Shown one piece after another: positions 24,552 to 31,691 of a stretch of DNA of 40,366 bases. The stretch's first letter is position 1; every line of letters begins with the position of its first letter. Made by a program: the position numbers and the translations under genes. A model generated the notes under the pieces. It saw only the letters and a program-made list of their open reading frames with translations. It ran no database searches and was not told the origin of the DNA. The stretch is from Oligoflexia bacterium (GTDB lineage: Bacteria > Bdellovibrionota_C > UBA2361 > JAFLCA01): the NCBI GenBank assembly GCA_019694465.1, contig JAIBBV010000035.1:1-40366 (forward strand), written 5' to 3'.

Positions 24552-26672
24552 CTAAATCCCACCTCCATCATTTGCCACCTGTGCGCTAATTTGCTCATCA
24601 TCATCAGATTTCTTTTCGATTCCTTTGAGCAGCTGTTCGTAGTCAGCTTGGTCCTCGGCCATGGTTGCTCCATTGGTGGCCACAAACCTGCTCTGCCAGA
24701 AGGAGCCCCAACGCGTTTCAAGGCGTGTGCCACGCAAAGCTACCATTCCATGTTTGCCAATTCTTCCGAACTCGTTTGCGCCAGGCAAAGCTTTGTCAGC
24801 CTTAAAAACAACCGATACTAATGAGCTCTCAGGTACCGTGTGATCTCCGATGCGCCGGGCCAGCCAGCCATAATTGTTAAGTATCACGCGGAAAGAAGAC
24901 CAATCACGAATATCGGCAGCCGAAATAGAATGCGCTCCAGCCAGGGCCTTAATTTCCCGATGCGCTAGTGGGGTAAATACTCTGTCGCTGTTCGAGCCTG
25001 TCGAGCTCGAGCTGGAACTACCTCCACCAAATGGCCCCTCACCGGCAAAATCGAGCGACATCGCTGCTAAGCGTTGTTTTTGGCTTACGCGAGCAATTAG
25101 TTCCTCTAGTCGACGCAAAGTCCCGTGCTCTACAACTTTTCGCATCAAAGCCAGCACCTTAGTGACTGGTACAAATAGTAGATTGCTAGGGGTGGCATAT
25201 ACATCTTCTACCACCGCCGGATCGAGGGCCATGGCGCCATCTAAGAATAGGCGTGACCAAGCACGCTGGGCCTCCCCTACTATGCCTACTAGCTCTACTT
25301 CATCTGCTACGGCCTGTAGTTCATGCGGGCAAGCAAGTAGTACTTCAGCCCATTGACGCGCAGCGCGTGCCTTTTCACTTAAATCGATTGGGAAACGCAC
25401 TGGCGCGAAAACGCTGCTGCGTTCTGCAAACATTAGTGCGCGCCTAATAGTAGTACGCTCGTCAGAACTGTAGTCCTGGCCGTATCCGGCCATTGAATGG
25501 AGTATTGAGCGCGCTGATAGGTGCGGGAAGTTTGACTTGCGAGTCCATATCGCTCCCTCACGGCTATAGGCCAAGACCTTGCCGGCTTCTAGAGCTAGCA
25601 CCAAAGTAGCTAGTTCTGCTGGACGCATCTCCGAAAGATGGGTGCGCATCTCTGGTGTCAGCACCCGATGCAGTGCTTTGATCAGCTGGGAAATGTATTC
25701 CGACAGCTGCATTTTGCGGGCCACGCCGTCTTGCAGCGAATCAGTTGAATCAGCTTCAAGGTCGTCAAAGCGTTCGTTGCCCATCTGCATGGCACGATAT
25801 TTTTGGTGCAACTTAAGCGCCCGCTCTAGGAGTAGTGTGCTTGACTCCCCCAAGTTAGCGCCAGCAAATGCTGCTTCGAGTAGCGGCGTTTCCTCCTGCG
25901 CAGCAATGTAAGCCGGAAATTCGCGATGATGGAGAATTACGCCCGCCAAACCAAGGTTAGTCGCGTTGTCGACCCCAAAAGTTTCGAGTGTTTTCCCTAA
26001 ACGAGACTTGCGCACAACCGCTGTAGAGGCTTGAGCGGCACAGGCCAGTCCGCGTACATGCTGTTGCGGCGCTCCGTCTGGACCGGCTGGATCCAAGCTA
26101 ATACGGAATCCAGAAAAAAATAGTCGCCCGTTGCCTGTCTGGCCTAGGAAGTCAACACCTTGGTGAACGCGTAGCGAGAAGAACTCTAAAATAGCCGCTA
26201 GTAGAATGGCGAATAACCACAGTCTATATGAGGCAATTAAAACGAAGCAAATTCTTAAGAGGCTAAAGTGTAGCGAGAAGTAAATGCGCTGAAAAAATGA
26301 CAAGCCCTCAATAGCAGCTTTGCGTGAGCCGATATGGGCGGCATTTTCGAATAGAGTGATTGATATGCTATCGAACAGGTTCTGCTCATCCGAGGTGCCG
26401 TGCAAATAAAGCCACTCACGATAGGCATTGTGACGGGAAAAAAATTCTTCGTCGGTTAAAAGCCCGGAGCTGGCTAAGGTGCGTTGGGCGGCTTCGAAAT
26501 TTTGCAGTCCAGGTTGAGGCGCTTGAACTAGCGAGAAAAGAGCAAACGCCCCTATGAACAGGGCAACTACAACCAAAGCCAAGCGCAGCGGGCCCCCCAT
26601 GCGGCGACCTATCAACGCGGAAAAATCACGCTGATGCTTTCGAGCAATTGGATCGGCTAATAGCTGGTTCAA
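24552..26672 (-). CDS. Large polytopic membrane protein paired with coupling ATPase
   Basis: The 706-residue product has one membrane helix at about 30-51 and probably two more in about 125-175. A large, mostly helical soluble part of some 520 residues follows, with a Gly/Ser-rich linker (FGGGSSSSSSTGSNSD) about three quarters of the way along. I recognise no motif of a known family. Its topology (N-terminal helices, big cytoplasmic tail) and strict pairing with a coupling ATPase recall DotM/TrbA, which pairs with DotL/TrbC in IVB systems, but it is far longer and I see no DotM motif, so this is inference. The start is TTG, with AAGGGG six bases upstream. It diverges from the plus-strand T4SS cluster. 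Confidence 0.65.
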   Translation of the reverse strand: MNQLLADPIARKHQRDFSALIGRRMGGPLRLALVVVALFIGAFALFSLVQAPQPGLQNFEAAQRTLASSGLLTDEEFFSRHNAYREWLYLHGTSDEQNLFDSISITLFENAAHIGSRKAAIEGLSFFQRIYFSLHFSLLRICFVLIASYRLWLFAILLAAILEFFSLRVHQGVDFLGQTGNGRLFFSGFRISLDPAGPDGAPQQHVRGLACAAQASTAVVRKSRLGKTLETFGVDNATNLGLAGVILHHREFPAYIAAQEETPLLEAAFAGANLGESSTLLLERALKLHQKYRAMQMGNERFDDLEADSTDSLQDGVARKMQLSEYISQLIKALHRVLTPEMRTHLSEMRPAELATLVLALEAGKVLAYSREGAIWTRKSNFPHLSARSILHSMAGYGQDYSSDERTTIRRALMFAERSSVFAPVRFPIDLSEKARAARQWAEVLLACPHELQAVADEVELVGIVGEAQRAWSRLFLDGAMALDPAVVEDVYATPSNLLFVPVTKVLALMRKVVEHGTLRRLEELIARVSQKQRLAAMSLDFAGEGPFGGGSSSSSSTGSNSDRVFTPLAHREIKALAGAHSISAADIRDWSSFRVILNNYGWLARRIGDHTVPESSLVSVVFKADKALPGANEFGRIGKHGMVALRGTRLETRWGSFWQSRFVATNGATMAEDQADYEQLLKGIEKKSDDDEQISAQVANDGGGI

Positions 26673-27042
26673 AGAACGCCCCTTGTTCCTATTTATCTAA
26701 CTTCCGACTAGCTACGGGCTAGTGCGTCAACCCCAGCCTCAGGGAGGCACAGATCGACTTCCTCCATTATTATAGGCTGTTGTGTCTCCGGTGTGCCGTA
26801 CGGCCAAGGGTCATTATACGATAAAATTGCTTGCAACTCAGATAGTTGAGGCGGGCTCCTTCCCGGCAAAGTTTTTATTAATGCCGACGCTAGTTAGAAA
26901 CTGATCTGCACAGGCACACTTTGAACGTATTCAATTGTTTGCATCCTCTTTGCTCTATTGGCCCATAACAGGGCTGAAGGCCATCCTTGCAACTTGCTTT
27001 AGGGGCATCAGGATTGGACTTCAATTTTTTGGGATTATTCAC
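26673..27042. other. Divergent T4SS control region
   Basis: This 370-bp gap separates the minus-strand coupling genes from the plus-strand cluster, so promoters for both must lie here. It contains a perfect 10-bp palindrome GCCGTACGGC (26795-26804) near its middle. The AT-rich ATTATACGATAAAATTG just after it could hold a -10 element. A TTG-initiated extension of the next gene (from 26935) is possible but adds a hydrophobic leader ahead of an intact signal peptide, so I prefer the ATG at 27043. Confidence 0.4.
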
Positions 27043-27399
27043 ATGAATTTCAGATATTACGCGGCCTTAGCCCTTATCCTTTGCAGTACAGGCATTCTTT
27101 CGGCAAACGCTGAGGATAGACCTCCAATGGCTTTAGAGCGCGCTGAGGGAGAGGACCTAAGCGTTGCTATGGGGCACTATGCGCGAGCTCGTTCGCTAAT
27201 TTTGGCCGCCCTTGGGGAGTTCGATCAAGGATATAAGTTAGCGGATCCAAAGGTAATTTTGGATGCGAAGCACTGGCGAAATAGCCTAATAGATCGGGCC
27301 CAAGAGTTAGAGCGCCTTTTAGACCCACAGCCGCGGGTTAGCCGCAGGGGGATGAAATACAAGGCAGATACCCGATTGCTGAATGAAGCAAAAAAGTAA
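27043..27399 (+). CDS. Small exported protein, first gene of T4SS cluster
   Basis: The 118-residue product begins with a Sec signal peptide (MNFRYYAALALILCSTGILSANA, shown here as MNFRYYAALAL then ILCSTGILSANA) and likely cleavage after the final Ala. The mature part of about 95 residues is charged and helical (AMGHYARARSLILAALGEFDQG, DRAQELERLLDPQPR), ending basic. It has no lipobox and I recognise no family. The ATG at 27043 is chosen because it starts the signal peptide directly. Being first in the cluster and exported, it is probably a periplasmic accessory factor of the T4SS. Confidence 0.6.
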   Translation: MNFRYYAALALILCSTGILSANAEDRPPMALERAEGEDLSVAMGHYARARSLILAALGEFDQGYKLADPKVILDAKHWRNSLIDRAQELERLLDPQPRVSRRGMKYKADTRLLNEAKK

Positions 27400-27455
27400 G
27401 GAACACGGATAAGGGGAAGAGGGCTAAGTGCCTAAAGACTGAGGACGATGAGCGA

Positions 27456-27851
27456 ATGGACGACGGTTACGTCATACCAGGCCTGAACGAAGAGTGGACT
27501 CTTGGCGGAGCCAAACTCATGGAGTGGATCGCCGGGATTTGTTCAGCGCTAGTTTTTTCCGAAGTCTTCATATCAAAGGTGGCTCGTTCAATGCCACTAC
27601 TGGGACTGGTGCTTGTGGTAACAACCTTCGGGTTGGCCGCGTTGCGAAGGAAGTTCCCAGACGAAGAGCGCGGGATACGCAATGCCGCGATGGTTGCGAT
27701 GGGCTTCGCACCACCTGGCATCCCAGCTCCAGCATCGATTCAGCCGGTGTGGAGTGGCGCCCCGATGCGCGAGTTGAGCGAGACCTGTTACTACTCGCAA
27801 CTTTCGCTTCGGGATTTGTTCGGCGGACAGGATTTGCTGGAGGAAGAATAG
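27456..27851 (+). CDS. traL: TraL/VirB3-like inner-membrane protein
   Basis: VirB3/TraL proteins are small inner-membrane subunits that work with the VirB4 ATPase. The 131-residue product starts with an IP-containing segment (YVIPGLNEEWTLGG) and has two adjacent membrane helices at about 20-62. The basic RRKFPDEERG follows, where TraL has its charged loop, and the tail is about 45 soluble residues. The position immediately before TraE-, TraK- and TraB-like genes matches the F-type order traL-E-K-B. Sequence similarity alone is not strong enough, so topology and synteny carry the call. A GAGG motif precedes the ATG by 11 bases. Confidence 0.5.
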   Translation: MDDGYVIPGLNEEWTLGGAKLMEWIAGICSALVFSEVFISKVARSMPLLGLVLVVTTFGLAALRRKFPDEERGIRNAAMVAMGFAPPGIPAPASIQPVWSGAPMRELSETCYYSQLSLRDLFGGQDLLEEE

Positions 27852-27910
27852 TTAGGGAGTCGACTGAAGATTTTTCGTTCATTTACAACTTAGGTTAGAC
27901 GAGAAGGGTT

Positions 27911-28567
27911 ATGGCAAGTGCAGCAAAAGTTGCAAAAGAAATCATGCGGGACAGCCAAGTCATTGACTCGCGCGGCGAGAATGACACGATTCGGCTGTGG
28001 GAGAACTATCGAGATCAAGCCCTACTGTGGCGTGCCCTGGCTCTACTCCAGATTCCAGCTACTCTAATTCTCGTAATTTTTGCGTTCTACCTGTGGGGCT
28101 CTCAGGAAGTAACACTTAATGTACCGCGCAACCCGCTTCCAGGTTTATATGCTGCGCAGGAAATCCCAGACACAGAATTCATCGACACTGCTACCAATTT
28201 TATTAATCTGATCGCTACTTATCAGCCAGCGGTGGCGCGTCGTCAGTTCCAAAAGGCCCGTGAGATCCTCAAGGAGCCCATGCTTGAACTGTTTGACCGC
28301 GAAATGATTGGGACCGAACTGAAAGCGATCGAAAATACTAATCGTACCCAGTTATTCTTTGTTGATCCAACCAAGACTGGGATTGAGAGGCGCGATGGTC
28401 ACGTGTTTGTAACCATGATTGGTGATCGCCTCAAGATTGTAGCTGGTAAACAGTTGCCAGTTGTTTTGACTAAATTTGAAGTTTCAATGACCACAATCCC
28501 ACGCAATGACATTAATCCGTATGGAATCGTCATTGATAACGTGAGCTTTGAGAACGTGGTGAACTAG
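27911..28567 (+). CDS. traE: TraE/VirB8-like T4SS assembly protein
   Basis: TraE/VirB8 proteins are bitopic inner-membrane proteins with an NTF2-like periplasmic domain that help assemble the channel. The 218-residue product has a short cytoplasmic part, one membrane helix (about 45-64, PATLILVIFAFYLWG), and a periplasmic domain of about 150 residues. This alternates helices early (FIDTATNFINLIATYQP) with beta strands late (VTMIGDRLKIVAG, VVLTKFEVSMTTIP), as in TraE. AAGGG lies two bases before the ATG. The place between traL-like and traK-like genes supports it. Confidence 0.7.
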   Translation: MASAAKVAKEIMRDSQVIDSRGENDTIRLWENYRDQALLWRALALLQIPATLILVIFAFYLWGSQEVTLNVPRNPLPGLYAAQEIPDTEFIDTATNFINLIATYQPAVARRQFQKAREILKEPMLELFDREMIGTELKAIENTNRTQLFFVDPTKTGIERRDGHVFVTMIGDRLKIVAGKQLPVVLTKFEVSMTTIPRNDINPYGIVIDNVSFENVVN

Positions 28568-28586
28568 AGTTTTAGAAAGGATGTAT

Positions 28587-29399
28587 ATGCGAATCGCTGG
28601 TAACACTAAAACACGTTGGGTAGCGGGAGTAGTAGCGCTCACGTTGTGTGCTCTTAGCACTCACGTCGCTTTCGCCCGAGATGTGGAGTACAAGGGCACG
28701 GAAGTGGCGGTATACGTCAATCCTGGTGAGCCAACGCAGATTCAATTCCCTGGGGATATTTCGGGTGGATTTCGTCGCAAGCTATCGACGCTTTCAATCG
28801 ATCACAAGGAAGGCGACTTGGTAGTTTTTGCTAGCGATGGAATCAGCGAGCAAGGTGAGGCGATCATTGTTCGACTAAAAGACGGGCGCTCTTACTCTCT
28901 ACGTGTGCGTCGCGCCAACCAGGCTAGCCCCCGTGACGATGTCGTCAAACTTGAGGATGAGCGCGGTTCGATTATTTCTGGAAATGAAGAGGAAGAGCCA
29001 GCCTACAAAGAAAAGAAGTATGACTATGCGCCTCCGAGTCAGGTAGCCGGCCTACTAAGGGAAATGGTGTTGGCTTCTGAGTTTGGGAAGACAAAAATTC
29101 AGGGCTATCGCGTTAGCGACCGCTACAAAGGCGAGACGGTACTAAGCGATGGAACGATTAAGGCCACTATTGACAAGATCTTTATTGGACCATCGCTTTG
29201 GGGCTATGTGCTAGATGCTCAGAATTTGATCGAGACTGATCAAAAGATTAATCCAGCAGCTTTCCGCTTGGATGGAACAAGGGCGGTATCCGCTAATCGC
29301 TGGGAGTTAACTGGAAAACCGCTTAACACTGAGCAGCAGATTGCGAGCCGTGATCGGGCCAAGATCTATATCGTTACTTCGGCGCGCAAAATGAACTAA
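28587..29399 (+). CDS. traK: TraK/VirB9-like secretin-type T4SS protein
   Basis: TraK/VirB9 proteins are periplasmic parts of the outer-membrane core complex. The 270-residue product has a Sec signal peptide ending VAFA, then a beta-rich domain (EVAVYVNPGEPTQIQFPG) resembling the start of TraK, and a Lys/Glu-rich linker (EEEEPAYKEKKYDY) leading to a C-terminal beta domain. The ATG at 28587 is preferred over one at 28581 because AAAGG is six bases before it but directly abuts the other. It follows traE-like by 19 bp and precedes traB-like by 12 bp. Confidence 0.7.
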   Translation: MRIAGNTKTRWVAGVVALTLCALSTHVAFARDVEYKGTEVAVYVNPGEPTQIQFPGDISGGFRRKLSTLSIDHKEGDLVVFASDGISEQGEAIIVRLKDGRSYSLRVRRANQASPRDDVVKLEDERGSIISGNEEEEPAYKEKKYDYAPPSQVAGLLREMVLASEFGKTKIQGYRVSDRYKGETVLSDGTIKATIDKIFIGPSLWGYVLDAQNLIETDQKINPAAFRLDGTRAVSANRWELTGKPLNTEQQIASRDRAKIYIVTSARKMN

Positions 29400-29411
29400 G
29401 GGAACAGGCGT

Positions 29412-30617
29412 ATGAAACAGTGGCTTGAAGATTTTTCACTAAAGGTTCAAAAAGATCGCAAAACGCAAGTGGCGTTGGGCGCGGTGGTATTGCTGATCGT
29501 TGTATTCTTCTTGATGGACAACAAGAAGCGTCCACCTCAGCCGATGAATCTGTATGCTAACCAAACAGCTCCTGATGTTACTTCCGGCAAAATGAGTAAC
29601 GAAGAAGCTTATGAAGATATTGTGCAACGTTTTAGTGCTGATCTCAGCGATATTAAGCAGAAGACTGAGCAAAACGCAGAGGAGAACAAGGAGATTCGTA
29701 AGAACCTTCTTGATTACGAACAACGTACGGCCGACATATTCAAGCGCGTTTTGGAGCGTATCCAGGAAAACGAGGGTTCTGGTGGTCGACGTACTGCCAC
29801 AAGTGGTGCTATGCCTGGAGCTGACGGCTCGATGCCAGTTGATGTAAATGGAGAGCAGCTTACTGGAGACGATCAAGCAGCGCATATTCAAACAGATGAA
29901 GTTGAATCTTTCGGAATGGAAGAGACGCAGAACGCGCCACCTCCTGCACCTCCGGTTAGCAAGGTGGCCTTCGTTGGTGCTGGTGATTCAGTTAGGATTA
30001 AGCTTCTGGCTGGTGTGAATGCTCCCACAGACGGCACGCCCTATCCGGTAGTTTTCAAGTTAATCGGTGATATTTATGGACCAGACGGCTCAGCTTTGCC
30101 CTTGGGTGAGGCTCGTCTTGTAGCGGCTGCTCAAGGTTCATTGACTGATTCGCGTGCGTTGTTTCGCTTAACCAGTTTGAACATTCGCCTTCCGGATGGA
30201 CGCCGCAAGGTTGTTGATGTTGACGGCTGGGTAGTTGGCGAGGATGGACTGCGCGGCATGGCTGGTGAATTGATCGATCCGATTGGCAAGGCTATCGCTG
30301 GTGCCGGTATGGCCGGTGGTATCGCGGGTATCGGCGAAGGCTTCGCGGCGGCTCAGCTAACGCAGAATCTGGGAGAAAATGGGAATAGCCAGAGCTTCAT
30401 CTCAGGCAGTGTTGGTACTTTCGCGGCTGGGCGCGGACTCGCAGGTGCAGCCTCGGCTTGGTCGGGAATTATCAAGGAACGCATTTCGCAGCTCGTTCCG
30501 ATGGTTAAAGTTATGTCCAATCGTGAGGCCACTGCGGTGTTTGCCAAGGGCTTCGCTGTTCCAGGACTAATTGAGGCCTTGGGCGAGGATGACAATCACT
30601 ATTCCGCCTTAGACTAG
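29412..30617 (+). CDS. traB: TraB/VirB10-like T4SS core scaffold
   Basis: TraB/VirB10 spans the inner membrane and reaches the outer-membrane core, linking ATP use to channel gating. The 401-residue product has one membrane helix at about 19-36, a Glu/Lys-rich coiled coil (about 60-125), and a flexible linker with a proline run (APPPAPPVSK). The C-terminal beta-barrel domain begins at about 185 (GDSVRIKLLAGVNAPTDG, ALPLGEARLVAAAQGSL). The Gly-rich stretch GIAGIGEGFAAAQ is where VirB10 carries its antenna helices. Length is close to the family norm. Confidence 0.8.
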   Translation: MKQWLEDFSLKVQKDRKTQVALGAVVLLIVVFFLMDNKKRPPQPMNLYANQTAPDVTSGKMSNEEAYEDIVQRFSADLSDIKQKTEQNAEENKEIRKNLLDYEQRTADIFKRVLERIQENEGSGGRRTATSGAMPGADGSMPVDVNGEQLTGDDQAAHIQTDEVESFGMEETQNAPPPAPPVSKVAFVGAGDSVRIKLLAGVNAPTDGTPYPVVFKLIGDIYGPDGSALPLGEARLVAAAQGSLTDSRALFRLTSLNIRLPDGRRKVVDVDGWVVGEDGLRGMAGELIDPIGKAIAGAGMAGGIAGIGEGFAAAQLTQNLGENGNSQSFISGSVGTFAAGRGLAGAASAWSGIIKERISQLVPMVKVMSNREATAVFAKGFAVPGLIEALGEDDNHYSALD

Positions 30618-30648
30618 TGAGTATTTAGATTTTGAAGTGGAGCATAAT

Positions 30649-31101
30649 ATGCGGTCAGTAAAACTAATAATTGCCGGTGCTGTAACGGCTCAGCTAAGCG
30701 GCTGCGGCTCAATGGGGAATGTGCTTAACCCATTTTATGATCCCCCTGCCCCGCAGGCTTTGTTGGGCGAGATGAACGATCATGCCCTAAATGGTGGCAG
30801 CAATAATGAAGATTCAGCGCGATCGGCGTTAGAAGCGATGGCATCATATCGCCGCGCACAGGAGCCCCAGCCAGTTGATCCAGTAATGCAGCCAGCTGTT
30901 GTGCGCTTGATGTGGATCCCAGATCACCTAAATCGCAACGGCGATCTTGTCCCCGCTCACTACTATTACTTAAAAGTCTTGAATGATCGTTGGGCGGTAA
31001 CGGATGCATTTGAGCTAGAGGGACAACTATCTCCGCGTGGCGGGGCTGGTTCCTCTTCCAATGTCCCATTTATCTCTGCTGAAGAGGCAGGAAGTCTGTG
31101 A
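30649..31101 (+). CDS. T4SS lipoprotein (position of TraV/VirB7)
   Basis: The 150-residue product has a lipoprotein signal with lipobox LSGC (Cys at about 17) and a mature outer-membrane-anchored part. This begins GSMGNVLNPFYDPP and ends in a Ser/Gly/Glu tail. The middle segment PAVVRLMWIPDHLNRNGD seems to form a beta domain. ATG at 30649 is chosen because GGAG lies six bases before it; a GTG at 30637 is less likely. Directly after traB-like it occupies the place of TraV, the F-type lipoprotein partner of TraK and TraB, but I do not see TraV's cysteine pattern. Confidence 0.6.
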   Translation: MRSVKLIIAGAVTAQLSGCGSMGNVLNPFYDPPAPQALLGEMNDHALNGGSNNEDSARSALEAMASYRRAQEPQPVDPVMQPAVVRLMWIPDHLNRNGDLVPAHYYYLKVLNDRWAVTDAFELEGQLSPRGGAGSSSNVPFISAEEAGSL

Positions 31102-31115
31102 TGACGAGGGCTGCG

Positions 31116-31691
31116 ATGCGTACGAGGGATCATATAGTTAGCTGTGCCTTACTGGCGCTTTCCCTAAGCGCATGCAGTGGCGCGCATAGCCTAGAATGGA
31201 AGCCTGACCAGAAGCGACATGCGTATGCAGTTTCACTCAGCCAAACAGCACCCGAGCCCGTGTACAATCGCCTACGTTGGGTTCATGCGCCGGATGTAAT
31301 GCCAGCTCGAGATTTGGCGGATAGTGGTGCAGGAGTGATCTTCCCCGTCGTGCATTTGGACCTTAAGGCTGTCAGCCTCGATGAGGCTGCCAAGGCCTTG
31401 GCCTCTACATCTCACTATTCTAGTTTCTGTGCTAGTTCAATCGCTGGACGCAAACTTACAATTAGTAAGCTTGGCACGATTGATGAGCTGGCTGTTGCAA
31501 TTGGGAAGAGTGCCGATATTCGAGTTCAGGTTGATCATGAAGGACGCGCTGTGCGCTTCCTGCCAAAGCCGGCCCCGGAACCGGCTTTTTATGGGACAGC
31601 ACCGGGAGCTAGTGCCGCTGCCCCAGCTTCACAAGGTTTAGCATTGGTTGAGAAAGAGGTTACACCTCATGAGCATCAATCGACTCACTAG
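31116..31691 (+). CDS. Lipoprotein with secretin N0-like domain (DotD-like)
   Basis: The 191-residue product has a lipobox LSAC (Cys at about 20). The segment LDLKAVSLDEAAKALASTSH, followed by KLTISKLGTIDELAVAIGKSADIRVQVD, has the alternating helix-strand look of secretin/TonB N0 domains. That fold is also found in the IVB lipoprotein DotD, which is known from structure. The tail is Pro/Ala-rich. The ATG at 31116 has GAGGG five bases upstream; an ATG at 31101 overlapping the previous stop is the alternative. The 3' end overlaps the VirB4 gene by 23 bp. The DotD relation is inference from pattern only. Confidence 0.55.
   Translation: MRTRDHIVSCALLALSLSACSGAHSLEWKPDQKRHAYAVSLSQTAPEPVYNRLRWVHAPDVMPARDLADSGAGVIFPVVHLDLKAVSLDEAAKALASTSHYSSFCASSIAGRKLTISKLGTIDELAVAIGKSADIRVQVDHEGRAVRFLPKPAPEPAFYGTAPGASAAAPASQGLALVEKEVTPHEHQSTH

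Noticed and set aside
24874..25356. 160-codon antisense open frame inside the large membrane-protein gene
   Set aside because: The opposite strand encodes a 706-residue protein with membrane segments and a coupled neighbour; the antisense frame is Ser/Arg-rich and has no domain.
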